Below, in pieces: positions 12,391 through 23,874 of a stretch of DNA of 64,000 nt (within the stretch, counting starts at the first letter, position 1; every line of letters starts with the position of its first letter). The notes under the pieces were generated by a model, which ran no database searches, had not been told where the DNA came from, and saw nothing but the letters and a program-made list of their open reading frames with translations. Position numbers and translations under genes: made by a program. Source of the DNA: Phascolomyces articulosus (lineage: Eukaryota; Mucoromycota; Mucoromycetes; Mucorales; Lichtheimiaceae); the NCBI GenBank assembly GCA_025677815.1, contig JAIXMP010000006.1, positions 930,001-994,000 of the forward strand, written 5' to 3'.

Positions 12391-13808
12391 AAGTGGAAAA
12401 CATTTGATGCAGCAGTTATGCAACAGACAAAAGATATTGCTATTAGTGGGTATCCTACTCAAGGCTTTTTATACTTTTTAATACAGTGTTGTCAAAACAC
12501 TGAAAATTGACCATTATAATCCTGTCTGTTGTTTAAACCCAATAACGAAACCGGTTCAATAAAGAGCATGATGAGAATATGACCTTTGTTGTAAGAGTCT
12601 TTGTTATTTTATGCTAGACTTAGATACAAACAATGGATATGTTCATTCAGCTATTAGAAAGCAAAATGAAAAGGAGCTTTGTATTATGACATAATATGAA
12701 TGAACAAAACAATACATTGATACTTAAAGAATATGTGTCGCCTACCGTGACAATAGATAAATATGTAAGTTTTATTACTTCATGACAACAAACCTATTTT
12801 CTGGTAGTTCTTGTGTAAATCAACTGTGCTGCAATGTCTTTTTCGAGCAAAAAAGGGAGAACACCACTATCACACATGTTACTCCTTTAGAATATAATAA
12901 ATGTCATTAGTTATAAACCGACCATTACATCCGGCAGTAAAACCGCATTGTTGTTGCTATTATTGTCTAAATGTAAATGATGCAACGTCATTGTTCATCG
13001 GTGCGTTTTTCTTCAGAAAATCTATATTACGTCACTAGTTCAAAGGAGTTTTCATATTGTCTAGAGTCTAGAATAAGTGAAGACTTACGACGCAGCACAT
13101 ATATTTTTCTTCTCTTTATAAAAATATCTATAAGCTTAGGTTTTGAGGTAGATACTGATTTTTACCTGGTGGCTCATTGCCTCTTTAAGTAATTATGCAT
13201 TATTATTAGAAACGTTTGATGTGGTGATGTTGACCGGTTTATTCAAATGAGGATAAATTTTTTTATGGACAATGGTGATGATGATACGTGAATTTTACCA
13301 GGCAACGTGCTTATTGGTATAGAAAACCGATACATTTTCCACTAGACTGATGAATTTTTAGAAAGATTCAGATAAGTGCTCTCTATTTTTCTTTTTCTCT
13401 GTCACTTATCATAACCGATGACAATGATTTATTAACTTTGATGAGATCCCGTATGATGTTGATACATATTTCATAACTTAAAAAAGTTTAATAAACAATG
13501 GTGAGTAAAAAACTGAAACGGTGATAAATTGGTTTATTTTATATTTGTAAAATGGAAGAGTGGCTATTTGTATAAAATGAAAATAAGAAACCTTGATAGT
13601 ATTGGAGCTGTTGTAACTTACTCATTTTTCTACGTAATTTGAAAGAAAAATACAGACATAGTAAGTGGATTTATAATTGGAGAAGAGTGAAGATGCTGTA
13701 CAAAAAGAATAATAATGATAAAATAAGTATGTGAAAAAAGAAACATATACAAAAAAAAAGAACAGATGGAGAATATAGATAGAAAGGAGGCTGGATACAT
13801 TTGTTGGA

Positions 13809-14003
13809 ACATTCAACCCCCACTTTTTGCACTTTGACAGGGTGCTCTGACAATTCCACAATATTTGTTACATTAGGTAATGTTTTGCAACATTCGAGAG
13901 TATGACTATATAGTAATAATTATGGATATCTTAACTGAAATTGTACAACACACATACTAAATTACCATATTAAGGCAAAAGGCGGAAAAATAATCGTATT
14001 TGT
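13809..14003 (-). mobile_element. Truncated MITE-like element at the end of arm A
   Basis: About 195 bp matching, in reverse complement, the distal part of the element at 39440-39934. The terminal segment reads TTCAACCCCCAC on the + strand, a degraded form of the inverted repeat. The rest of the element (about 300 bp) is missing: after 14003 the sequence no longer matches. The duplication breakpoint therefore lies inside the element. Confidence 0.7.
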
Positions 14004-14864
14004 CAACGTTTACCGTTGGTAATACAAATTTTGCACTTTTGTGATTTTTGCATTTAATAAAGTAAATTCAGTTCTTTTACCTTACAATAACATTTCATAG
14101 AAGTTTCTATTTCTTAGTCTTTCTCTTTCAAATAAGTCATATAATATAATCTTCTCAGCTCTTTCATGATAATAAGGAAGACTACCTCTCTTGTGGTTTC
14201 AGGCGTAATATTCCTGATAATAAGAACTCCCACATGCACTTATATTCTCTATTTCTTTTATTTGATCCATACTGATCATTTTCATTATTTTATATTATCA
14301 TCTTCATTACTTTATTTACTATTTTCAGAAGGTCTTTCAACACGAATAATACGCATCAGTATATCACACAAAATACCAATAAAGAAAAAAGGCAAAAATG
14401 AAAAGAGCCAATTGATAATGGAGGAGGAATTATCAAAAATACGCGATTTGATTCTATCTCAGATAATGACGACGGTATCAAATTGCATTCTGACACTTCG
14501 ATTATTGATGCAGCAGGAAACGCTGTAAGGAACACCGGGAAATGCTTATATATGGTATATTTTTCTGGGAATTAATAGACAATAGGCGATATAATAAATA
14601 AATAATGATAATGCTTTTAATCGCTCTCCACATTATTAGGTGTGTTATTATTAATATCCATAACTGCTGTTACAACACTGAATAGTCATATGCACAGGAT
14701 ACTCTTCCTGCTAAATTATATAAGTCGATTTCCTTTAAATTGATTTTATCTCTCTCTTTTGTGATTGGTGAATAATCATTGTTGAGTATATAAAAACTTG
14801 ATTTTTTTATTACTGGATTTCTTTTTCTTTTCAAGTTCTCTTTTTTTTTTTTTTGGACTCAACC
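14004..14864. other. Intergenic; possible exon at 14400-14557, unproven
   Basis: Upstream of the low-complexity gene at 14865. Two overlapping frames at 14400-14557 both look coding-like (one starting MEEELSKIRDLILSQI, the other containing RFDSISDNDDGIKLHSD and ending at a possible donor). I could not join either to a gene, so I leave it as an observation. Confidence 0.3.
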
Positions 14865-16112
14865 ATGTCAGAACGATCAACTCGTCGCTTTAGTAAACGT
14901 ATACTCAAACGTTCACCATCACCAGTCCTAGTAGATGTGGAAATTGTTGAACGAAATGGTCGTCGTCCTAAACGTCCCAGAGTAAAGGAACAGCAACTAG
15001 TGGAGGGAGTATCATCATCATCCAAGCACAACTAAAGAAAGGTGATAGTAAATATGTGTTGTCAAGTAAAGATCTGCCAAAAAAAGAACATGAAACTTCT
15101 TCCCTATCATCCACCACTTCTCCAGTAATTGATGCAAAGAGTGAAACAGCTACTACACCTTCTACTATTTCTAAAAAGCGATCAATAACTACATTGATGG
15201 GAAGTCAAATAGCAGAAGAAGATATAAAAGATACGCTTGTTCAAAAAAAAGCGAAAGGCAACAAGCGGCGATAATAATCAACAAGAAACGAAGGATCAAA
15301 TATCAGAACAACAAAGCCAAGAAGCTGAAAACCTTACCGCAGGAGAAAAAGCAAAAGAAGCATCTTCTTCGTCGCAGTCAAATATTCCTAAAGCTACTAC
15401 TACTGACACTGAACAACTACCTGATAATAAGGAACATCAATTATCGATCGTATCAGAAGCACCAAATGTGGGATATGATGTTAAAATCTCTCAAGATAAA
15501 AGTGACTCTAATAATAATATTGAGCAAGAAAAAAACGATTACAACAGTAGTAGTGACAACACTAAGAAAGAAGAAGAACACCAAAAGAAGTATTCACAAC
15601 AACAAAGCATTCATTTTGAACAATTATCTGAAAGTCCATCCTCATCATCAAAAGAAGAACAAGCTTGTGATAAATGTCCTGAACAATCCCAAGTATCAGA
15701 TAAGAAAAAGCATGCTTATTATGATATATTAAGTTTATTGTATAAAGGGAAAAAATTGCAACAAAACATATAAACTAACGAGAGTTTCACTTACGTTGTA
15801 TAGATAAAGAAAAAGATACACTGCCCATGACCAACACATTAGTTGAAGGTACATAAAAGTTACATATAATGTTTTGTAATTTTGCATCTTTCCTTGCTGA
15901 AGCTGTAACGGTGTTATTATGTTATTGATACAATAGAAAAAAGTTTACCCAACAAGCGACTTCCAGATGTTGCTAATACAACACTTGTTCTAAGCAAGAA
16001 CAGGGGTGATGGCGGTGAAAGAACAAGGAATGAGTGTGTGACCAAGCCAATCAAGCAATCAACAGGAGATAAAGAAGATGATGAGCAGAAGGCTCAAGTT
16101 CAAGATGTTCCG
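14865..16112 (+). CDS. Hypothetical Ser/Lys/Glu/Gln-rich protein, multi-exon
   Basis: Not recognised. The start ATG at 14865 opens MSERSTRRFSKRILKRSP, a basic, nuclear-looking N-terminus with proline-directed sites. Coding character continues through three frames. The first frame change is removed by a 56-bp GT-AG intron (14982-15037) that joins in phase to KGDSKYVLSSKDLPKKE. The second, near an A8 tract at 15241-15250, is either a weak-donor intron (about 58 bp, starting GTTCAA) or a homopolymer indel. Two more likely introns follow: one with a CTAAC branch-like site at about 15774, ending at about 15805, and one from about 15851 to 15939. They lead to the last exon, ending at 16112 (or slightly later, since a GTAAGC donor overlaps the stop). 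The protein is low complexity throughout, with acidic and Gln-rich runs and no known domain. Confidence 0.45.
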
Positions 16113-16729
16113 TAAGCATTTTATATGATAAATAAAAATCCTTTCTATCATTATCGTTGTTGTTGCTTTTTTTTAAGCAGCTGTATTTATTGTTCATTAT
16201 TATTGTATACCAAATAATCATCCTCATACAAATAATGTGAAATATTCTTTGAATAAATATTTACATTCCTCTATAGTGGTCAGCTATTATCTTGCAATGC
16301 ATTGAGTCTTTGAGGAAAGGATCCCACCGTACAAAAAAAAAGAAGAAAAAAATTACGTCACCGAGTAAAGCAACTTCAATGCTGGCTTGGAGTCCACCAG
16401 AAGATCCATAAAAAGCGACATCCAAAATAAGTCCGTTTCCTTCAAGATGCAAAAAGAAAGGCCGAAATGAGTACTGACACAAAATAATCGATATTTTCCC
16501 GCCCCTCCCCCTTATATAGCTCAATAACATTGCACCCCACTGTATACTATATTTTAGGGTATTTCATATGCTTTATATAATACACATTTACTTTATAAAA
16601 ATATATAAAAGATTATCATTGGATTCATTTGAAAGTTTGGATTTGTGATAAGATTGGACTCATAACGATACACTAATAGATGAATGTTTATTATGCGAAA
16701 AAAAAAGTAACACCGCTAAAAAAATCATC
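16113..16729. other. Intergenic, no gene seen
   Basis: AT-rich spacer between two hypothetical genes. A minus-strand open frame at 16261-16530 has no family resemblance I trust. Confidence 0.4.
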
Positions 16730-17466
16730 ATGTCGCGTCAACCCTATCTACGAGAATATTATTCTGGACATATATGGCATAGATCATGGCCACCCATTCA
16801 TGCACTCAATAATAATGACAGAAACAATAGCAACAAAAGTACAATGTCGGATCCATTTTTTCAATGGCTATCACCAACATGGTTTTCATTGCCTAATTCT
16901 CGACCTGTTGTCATGCGAAGACCTCCATCACCCATTGCGCGACAACATGATCATGACGAGTATATGGATGGTGCATGGCGCAGGGAATGGAAATGTTTTT
17001 TTGATAAATATGATAAGGCCATTTCTACAAAAAACATGACAGCAACAACCTCGGCAACATCAGGCACTATATTTGGACAAGTCGTATCATCGTCGTCAGT
17101 AGTACCAACACAACAGAGTAAGAATGATAATAATGAAAATGAAAATGATCAGCCATGACCATTGATTCCTCTCTTTGTTATATCCCCTATCACTGTTCAT
17201 GGTCAATGTTCTACTATCACTACAGAGAGAAACAGCAACAATAACACCAAGAATAAGATGAGGGATGATGGTGATAACAATCAACAGTTATTGTATCCAT
17301 TTATTCAAAGTTATTCAAGAAGAGAACTACTTCAATTAGAACAGATGAGTCTTTCGGATCCAAGTAGTGTAATGATAGGATTATATGCAATAACAAAAAT
17401 ATTGGTGCACAGGATTTATATTTCCGGCGATTAAACAGAAATGGTGAAAAATATGAGTTTGGTTGA
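16730..17466 (+). CDS. Hypothetical protein, three exons
   Basis: Not recognised. The ATG at 16730 opens MSRQPYLREYYSGHIWHRSW, followed by a Trp/Pro-rich part (WLSPTWFSLPNSRP) and WRREWKCFFDKYDKA. The first frame meets a TGA at 17156, but a 108-bp GT-AG intron (17118-17225, donor GTAAGA, pyrimidine-rich acceptor) removes it and stays in phase. The joined frame continues through an Asn-rich linker to YPFIQSYSRRELLQLEQMSL. A second, very short intron (17369-17412, 44 bp) would give the ending DLYFRRLNRNGEKYEFG. Without it the frame ends at 17434. With both introns the product is 194 residues. No signal peptide or membrane segment is seen. Confidence 0.5.
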
Positions 17467-18116
17467 CTACATCTTCCACATCACGCCATCAAATTAAAAA
17501 AAAAACAATGAACTATAATCATGAGAGCAAGCAGCAAGAAACAACTGTATATATAGCATATATAGCGCATCTTTGCATGCCGTTCTTGTTGGTAAGTTTG
17601 ATTGTTTTTTTATATACTATGACTAACAAAAAAATAATGTTTGGATGGAAAGAGAGTAAGATTTATAACGGATGCAATTGGATTTGATCGGCAATATACA
17701 GCGTTAACTAAAAAAGGCATTATGATCACCCTTCTTAATATAGAATTTATTTAGGATCATGATTCTTTTTTTTTTTTATTGAAACCATGAATTATATCAA
17801 TATATTATTTTATATTTTCAATTATATATATAGAAATAAAATAAATAAAAAAAACAGTGATTGTTGTTGAAAAGAAGAAAGAATAAAAATGGATTCATTT
17901 TACTCTTTCAATTGAAAAAAAAAGAGAGTATGTGTGGTCTTATTGATCATTTATTTATACATATAACATATAGAAAAAGGTACTACTACTATAATATACT
18001 CTAATATTTTACATCGTGAAAAGGGGGATATAATATTCTTTTTTATATATAGTTTGACTATAGAGTGACATATAATTGGTTGTTAGAATACTTAGCGCCG
18101 CTGCGTCATAACTTGT
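17467..18116. other. Intergenic between convergent genes
   Basis: AT-rich 3' flanks. A short frame at 17463-17687 ends in a hydrophobic stretch (MPFLLVSLIVFLYTM). It could be an alternative 3' end of the preceding gene but I cannot support that. Confidence 0.4.
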
Positions 18117-19220
18117 TTATGAGGATGAAAAACTAGTAGTGTTGGTTTCATCGTCGTCATCGTCTTCTTCATATGTATCGTCTTCTTCATCTTCATTATA
18201 GTCAGAGAAGCTGTCACTATCATCTTCATCGTGGTCATCATCATCCTCTTCATCCATGATGATTATATTAGCATTAGAACTGGATGCAGCAGAAGCATTA
18301 TTGTTGGTAGTCGTATGGATAGTAGCACGTCTATTAGTCCCTTGTGCGATCAATTGGATAAAAGAAGGTAGTAAATCTTGACGCCACTCTTTCTTACATA
18401 CTTTTTGAACACGATTGACTTTTTGAGAAATAGCATGCCAGCGAAAACTTGACATCTTTTTTAACTTTTTCTCATTTATAACGGCAAGCAATAATTTTTT
18501 ACGTTCTTGATCTGTCCATCGTGGACGTTGTGTTCCTCTTCTTTGTTTACCCTTTTTTTGAGAGTGATTACTCTTACCATAAGTGCTCCTAGTTGTCATA
18601 TTACTCGTATTATCACTACCACTAGCGCTGCTTCTATTGTCATTGTTGACACTGGCATCATGTTGGTTAGAGGAGGTTCTTGTTTTTGTAGTATTAGGTG
18701 ATAAAGGAATATTGCTATCATGATCGGGAATGGAAGGGGTCGAAATAGTAGTAGGTGGTGAATGTTGATGTGGGTAACGAGGAATAGGTCGATGAACATC
18801 AGGTGGTGGTGGTACTCGCTGATATTGTAAACCTTGTGGTAATTGCTGATAATAATACCGAAGAAAATATGGGTAAGGATAAGGTACGTTTTCATAAAGA
18901 ATTATTGTTTCTTGTGGTTGTGAAGATGGCCAAGATAGAAGCATTGAATGTAAGGATGGTAATTGAATCTTTTCTTGCTGTTGTTCTTGTTGTTGATAGT
19001 ATTGGTATTCTTGCTTACAATATGAATGCGATATAACAGAATTATTATGATGAAACAAGCAACTATGGATTGCATCTGTTGGTGAGGATGGCAATGGATA
19101 TGGCGGTTCCAGGATTCTATATTTTTGCTCATCATCATTCTGTTGTCGCTGTTCCTGGTATGTCAAAGGGATCGAGGGACAAAAGTTATCTTTGATACTA
19201 GCTCTTTGACGTTGAGACAT
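18117..19220 (-). CDS. Myb/SANT-like DNA-binding protein with acidic tail
   Basis: Single-exon gene of 367 residues. One Myb/SANT-like repeat lies at about 232-290: PRWTDQERKKLLLAVINEKK, then FRWHAISQKV and CKKEWRQDLL. Three spaced tryptophans (W235 first) form the usual hydrophobic core. The N-terminal 230 residues are low complexity (Gln, Pro, Ser, His), and the last 40 are dominated by Asp/Glu runs (DEEDDDDHDEDDSDS). A single Myb-like repeat with an acidic tail fits a nuclear transcription or chromatin factor. Whether it binds DNA or acts as a protein adaptor cannot be decided from sequence. It stands alone, with more than 1 kb of spacer upstream. Confidence 0.75.
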   Translation of the reverse strand: MSQRQRASIKDNFCPSIPLTYQEQRQQNDDEQKYRILEPPYPLPSSPTDAIHSCLFHHNNSVISHSYCKQEYQYYQQQEQQQEKIQLPSLHSMLLSWPSSQPQETIILYENVPYPYPYFLRYYYQQLPQGLQYQRVPPPPDVHRPIPRYPHQHSPPTTISTPSIPDHDSNIPLSPNTTKTRTSSNQHDASVNNDNRSSASGSDNTSNMTTRSTYGKSNHSQKKGKQRRGTQRPRWTDQERKKLLLAVINEKKLKKMSSFRWHAISQKVNRVQKVCKKEWRQDLLPSFIQLIAQGTNRRATIHTTTNNNASAASSSNANIIIMDEEDDDDHDEDDSDSFSDYNEDEEDDTYEEDDDDDETNTTSFSSS

Positions 19221-20372
19221 ATAAAGATAAAATTTGTAATTTTAGTAATGTATAAATAGAAAAAGGGATTGTATATTTATAAAGAAAAATTGTGAAGAAA
19301 AAGTTTAAAGGATAAAGAAGTTGGAATAAAAAAAAAGTGGATGTTGAAAAGAAGCATATTGGTATTTATACACAACTCATCATCAAAATATTCATTACAA
19401 AATAAGTTTCCATACTTTGTTTTGTTTTGTTTGTCATTGTAATCCCTTATTATTTTTACACTAAAAGGAATATTAGATCATGTTTTATTTTTCAAGAAAG
19501 AAATTTTTCTTTTACTAAATAGATGCAGAGCAAGATGATCTCAAGAGGAGAAGGGAGCGAGGAGCCATTGGGTCTTGTTTACTAATAACAAACATAACAA
19601 GGACGTGTCCTTGCGTTGTTGTTGGTTACCCGAGTTTATGTATCTTTTATAGTTTTGGATCCATTCAAGGAGGTGAAAAGAAAGTAAAAATAAACCTTAT
19701 ACAACATATATATGTACAACTTGATATTATAAAAATGCCCAAAGTTTTATATAGGTGACAGTTCAAATATACAAGTGTGAGATAATAGTAGATATTGAAA
19801 GTTCATTGTTTCTTTATACATTTTTATCATCCACATGTGTCAAGGAGGAGATACACTTCATTTCCATATCTAATAATAAAACCAAGTTCCGGATGAATAC
19901 ATAGTTTTTAGTAATATATCAAGAGATGGAAAAAAAAAGACGAATAAATACGTAACAAGGAATATTGAACAAGAAAAAAGTGAGTTGAATGATCAACCAA
20001 AAAAGGTGTCTATATTATATAATTAAGGTAATCTTGAAGAAATGGTAGAGAAGAGGAGCTTGAGGGAAAAGAAAATGAGTCCATAATAAAAGTTATTAAG
20101 ATCCTATTCCTTTTCTTCTTTGCTCGATAATATTAAGTTACCCTTTTTTTTATAAAATAAAAAGAGGGGAGGGTGGATGTTGTATATATAAAGAATCATG
20201 ATGGGATGATGATGATGTAAAAGAGATGTGTTTATGTATAAAATGGTGGATTAAAGTGAGTGTAAGAACAAGAAAGGAGGAGGGGAGAGAGTATGGCAAG
20301 GAGAAAGGATTGACAGTTCAAAAAAGGGCTTCTAGACCCAATTTCCCAATTTGATGCTGGCTTGTAATGCAA
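19221..20372. other. Intergenic, no gene seen
   Basis: Promoter side of the Myb-like gene and 3' flank of the amino acid transporter gene. AT-rich with A-runs; no open frame of interest. Confidence 0.5.
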
Positions 20373-22488
20373 TTATTGATGATTGTTTACTACTTTGAGT
20401 ATATTAAACGTCAAACAAACGCCCATTACCAATAGACCGTAAATGGCTAAACAAACAGCTGAAATTTTTCCAGGTTTCCATGGGTCATTTTCATGAATCT
20501 TGTAATAGAAGATGCCTGGTAAAATAAATGAAATGGTTGTCGATCCGGTCGATCCAACAAATGCTAATACCTAATAAATAACATTTATGAAAGAAGAAAA
20601 AAAATCAACTTGTCAATTTTGTTTTTCTTGTTTTGTGTCAATTCTCCCTTTTCACTTTTTGATCCAAAATTTCATTGTAAAAAAAAATAACACGAACCAA
20701 ATCCAACTCTGTTACTGTAATAGCTATTAAATAACTTCCTACAAGAATGGTAGTTGTCATAATAAAGTATTTTAATGCCGATGGAGGAGGAGGGACTTTT
20801 AATCCACGTGCTTCAGGTGACCGCCATGCTAAAATTTTATCAAGAGAGGCACGGCATGGATGAGCTTGAAGAGGATAACTAAATACAACCAAAATAACAA
20901 TGGCTAATCGACCACCAGCAACAAATGCACTTTGAGGATCTATTTTATAACAATTAATTAGACTATTAAAATTCATTTGGATTATCCCCCTTTTTTTTCT
21001 ATCGGTCATCATTGTCGGAAATTCCTAACTTATAAGGAGATGGTGGGAAAAAGAATCGTATTACGTTGACTTACATTCAAGAATAACGTTACTAAGAACT
21101 TCTTTACCAAAGGTTAAATAACCCATAATACCAATGGCTTGATAAACACCTGCTGCACTTCCAATGGATGAACTAATCACTTTGGTGACTTGATGTTGAC
21201 TATTATCTTTTAATTCATTATAAACAGAAAATATCTATTGAAAACAAATAATGATGTGTGTGAGAAATCTATTGGTGAGTTTTCTTTCTTTTTTTTTTTC
21301 AACAGGAGATCAACGGGAGAAAACAAAAAAAAAATCAGAATTCAGATAATACATACATTTTGGTGGCACGTGAATGCAAATATAAACACTGGTAATCGTC
21401 TAAAAAATGTCGTTGTAAAACTAACAAGTTCAATCACAGGTTCTGGAAGTGGGATACCATTGGGAGGTGTAGGCATAGGTGTAAAAAAGTAATAAATGAC
21501 AATGGCACAAAGGTAAACGACGGCAATTAGAGCAATCACACTGGTATATTTGAGAGAGTCCAGCTTTCTCAGGAAACTAAGAGGAAGAATAGCACTGGCC
21601 ATAAATACGGTAATCCAAAAACGTCTATCCAGTAATATTAAGTCCTGTGTTGATGTTGCATGATCATAGAACGATGCCATCACCTGATAATCATAATAAT
21701 CCAATGCATTAGTGTTAAAGTAAAACAATAAATAATACGGGTAAAGTACATTTGTAAATGAAAAGGATATACAGAAAATATTCTACACACTCCCTTTTAC
21801 CCTCTCTTTGTCTCTCTTGAATATTCTTATTACCTGAGGCATCAGATCACCAATGATAATCAGATAACTGACTGCTACGCCAAAACATTTAATAGCAATA
21901 GCCAAATCAAAAAATATGGCAAGATTGGGCCATGTCAATTTGGAAATGGCAAAGAATGATGCATTCCGTCCTTCTGTACGCGCTGCACAACGTGATAAAA
22001 AGTATAATCCCATCCCAGAGGCAATGGCTGACAGGAAAATAACCATGATGCCTGGTATTAAACCTACAGAGGCTAATGCTGCTGGCTATATACCATCATA
22101 ATGAATATTTTCACATCTCTCTCTCTCTCTCTTTTTTTTTTTACAGGAAATAAACCACCCACTCATTTCTTTTTTTAAAAAAAAGAAAATAATAACATAC
22201 CATGGCAAGTAAACCTGTACCTAGAATTGTATTGACAAGATTAATGGCGCAACTCATGGGAGTTGCTGTAGGTGGACTTTCTTCATAAAGTACTTCGGGA
22301 TCGTCATTTTGATAAATGGATGTATTTGCGGAAGATAAAAGAGGTCTTTGATCATCTGGGTAACCTGATCCAGTAGTTGTTGAAGTAGTTGGGTCTGGTG
22401 ATGAAAAGATCGATGCTGCTGTTGGTGCCGATGTAATGGACGATGCAGCTATACTGTCTGTTGTTTCTATTCGTTGATACCCAGACAT
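20373..22488 (-). CDS. Amino acid transporter, AVT/SLC38-type (AAAP family)
   Basis: Six exons on the minus strand (22201-22488, 21834-22085, 21357-21683, 21075-21234, 20698-20939, 20373-20570) join cleanly to 488 residues. After a Ser/Thr-rich cytosolic N-terminus of about 75 residues come about 11 hydrophobic segments. Family marks include INLVNTILGTGLLAMP in the first membrane helix, FGVAVSYLIIIGDLMPQ, FAFTCHQNIFSVYNEL and GRLAIVILVVFSYPLQAHPC. These match the yeast Avt5/6/7 and animal SLC38 branch, which moves neutral or acidic amino acids, often out of the vacuole. Substrate and membrane cannot be settled here. Several introns sit at codon boundaries. The first exon stops exactly at the first membrane helix. 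Confidence 0.9.
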
Positions 22489-23611
22489 TGTTGAATTGAT
22501 TTTAACGAATGGGGAGGGGGAAGAAAGGGGGAGAGAAAGAGAAGAGAAAAGAAGAAAGAAAGAAATAAGCAAGGAGAGAAAAGAAAGAAGCTTTTGGGAC
22601 TATTATAAAAAAAAAAATTAGGGACGGAAGCTAAAGAAACCCACTCATCCGTCGACAAACAAGTAGAGTTGTTATAGTTCCAATCTGTACTCTTACCGGA
22701 ACACAGCAAGTTGATCACCGAAGAATAAAAACGATAGGTGTCTGACTTGAATTTGTATTTTGTAGATCATGTTTTGGTTGGTCAATTCTCAATTGAACTA
22801 TTAAGTAAAAAAGCATCTATATACGTTTGAGTCAGCTGAGTGATGTAAAGTATTAAGTGTGAGAAGAGATATGAAACACTGATGCTATTCTATATATAAA
22901 CCCACCACACACACACACATTACGCATTGGGTGATCTCATTATCGGATGGCTGTTTGTGTAATCAAAAGGATACAAATCTCAAGATAGCGCTTGTTGTCT
23001 ATACCTGGATTCTTTTTATCCATTAAAAGAAGCATGATGATAGGCTAAAATAACTGTCATTGATTATTGTACGACACTCAGCAATTACCCGGGTCAGCTT
23101 TTTCTTTTTGCATACATATTTATATCCATAACAACAACTAAAAACATCGGTGTCCAATGTTCGTATTTATTTTCTTTACTAATAAGATTTCATGATGAAA
23201 TTAGAAGTTTGTATATAAAGAAAAAAATGAAGGGAATGGTATATGTATTAGTGAGAGTATTATTATACTATAGAGGATAAGATAAGAAGGTGAAACAAAA
23301 AAAAAATATCAAAATGTTTACTGCCGATAGAGACTGCTTATTCCTTGATGATTAAATGGTATTTTTTTTCTTCCAGTATTATATGTAATTATGAATCATG
23401 GGACAATTAAAGAAGAAGGGATTATATACAGCATTGCCAAGAGGGGTAGAAAAATTATCATTTTTACAACATGCATAAAAAAAAGTACAGAAAAGCTTAT
23501 TAGAAGGAAAATTTTAAAGATTTAAAAATCACTTGGTCCATAATTCAATCTTGATCAGTACCGTAGACATACGTACCCATCGTTCGTTTTTTTTATATAT
23601 AATAACACGCC
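22489..23611. other. Intergenic, no gene seen
   Basis: 5' flank of the transporter gene. A GA/CT-rich tract sits at about 22505-22600, immediately upstream of its ATG on the minus strand, and may be part of the 5' UTR. A short CA repeat lies at about 22903-22919. Confidence 0.5.
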
Positions 23612-23874
23612 ATGTCTATTACTATCACCAAGATTGCTATGTACGGTAAGAATAAACACAATCATCACCTCATTGACGATCATGAACGGTATGTAGTCTA
23701 TTCCTGATAATATGAAAGTATCTTTATAAACTTAATATATATGGATTAGTGTTTGAGATAACTATTTCTTAATTAATAGTAACTTGATAGTATTATTACA
23801 TCATATTTGACTTTCTGCTTTTTATCTACAGTATCAAAGCATTCTCTTACCAAAAACAGAAAATAATAGGATGA
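23612..23874 (+). CDS. Candidate 39-residue protein, two exons
   Basis: Not recognised, too short for routine calling. The ATG at 23612 opens MSITITKIAMYGKNKHNHHL, followed by IDDHER at a GTATGT donor (exon 1 ends 23688). A pyrimidine-rich TCTACAG acceptor gives exon 2 at 23832-23874, ending AFSYQKQKIIG. Without splicing the frame stops at 23707 (31 residues). The His/Asp/Lys-rich, ordered-looking sequence is unlike the surrounding repeats, which is why I list it. It is soluble, basic and without a signal peptide. It lies alone in a 2.6-kb gap, about 1.2 kb upstream of the exportin-4 gene. Confidence 0.3.

Larger units (their letters stand above)
9170..14003. repeat. Arm A of a 4.8-kb inverted segmental duplication
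   Basis: This block reads, as reverse complement, nearly the same as 39745-44610. Matching landmarks include the sequence around 9190-9330 versus 44450-44600, the HET gene, the leader intron, the block at 12980-13190 versus 40560-40760, and the stretch 13809-14003 versus 39745-39934. Similarity is high even in noncoding parts, with many small indels, so the event is old but not ancient. The outer edge near 9170 is approximate. The inner edge at about 14003 is sharper and falls inside a MITE-like element. Apart from the HET gene no conserved coding frame is shared by both arms. Confidence 0.9.

Noticed and set aside
17156..17158. In-frame TGA inside a continuing coding frame, suggestive of stop-codon readthrough
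   Set aside because: A well-formed 108-bp GT-AG intron (17118-17225) removes the TGA and keeps the phase, which is the simpler explanation.
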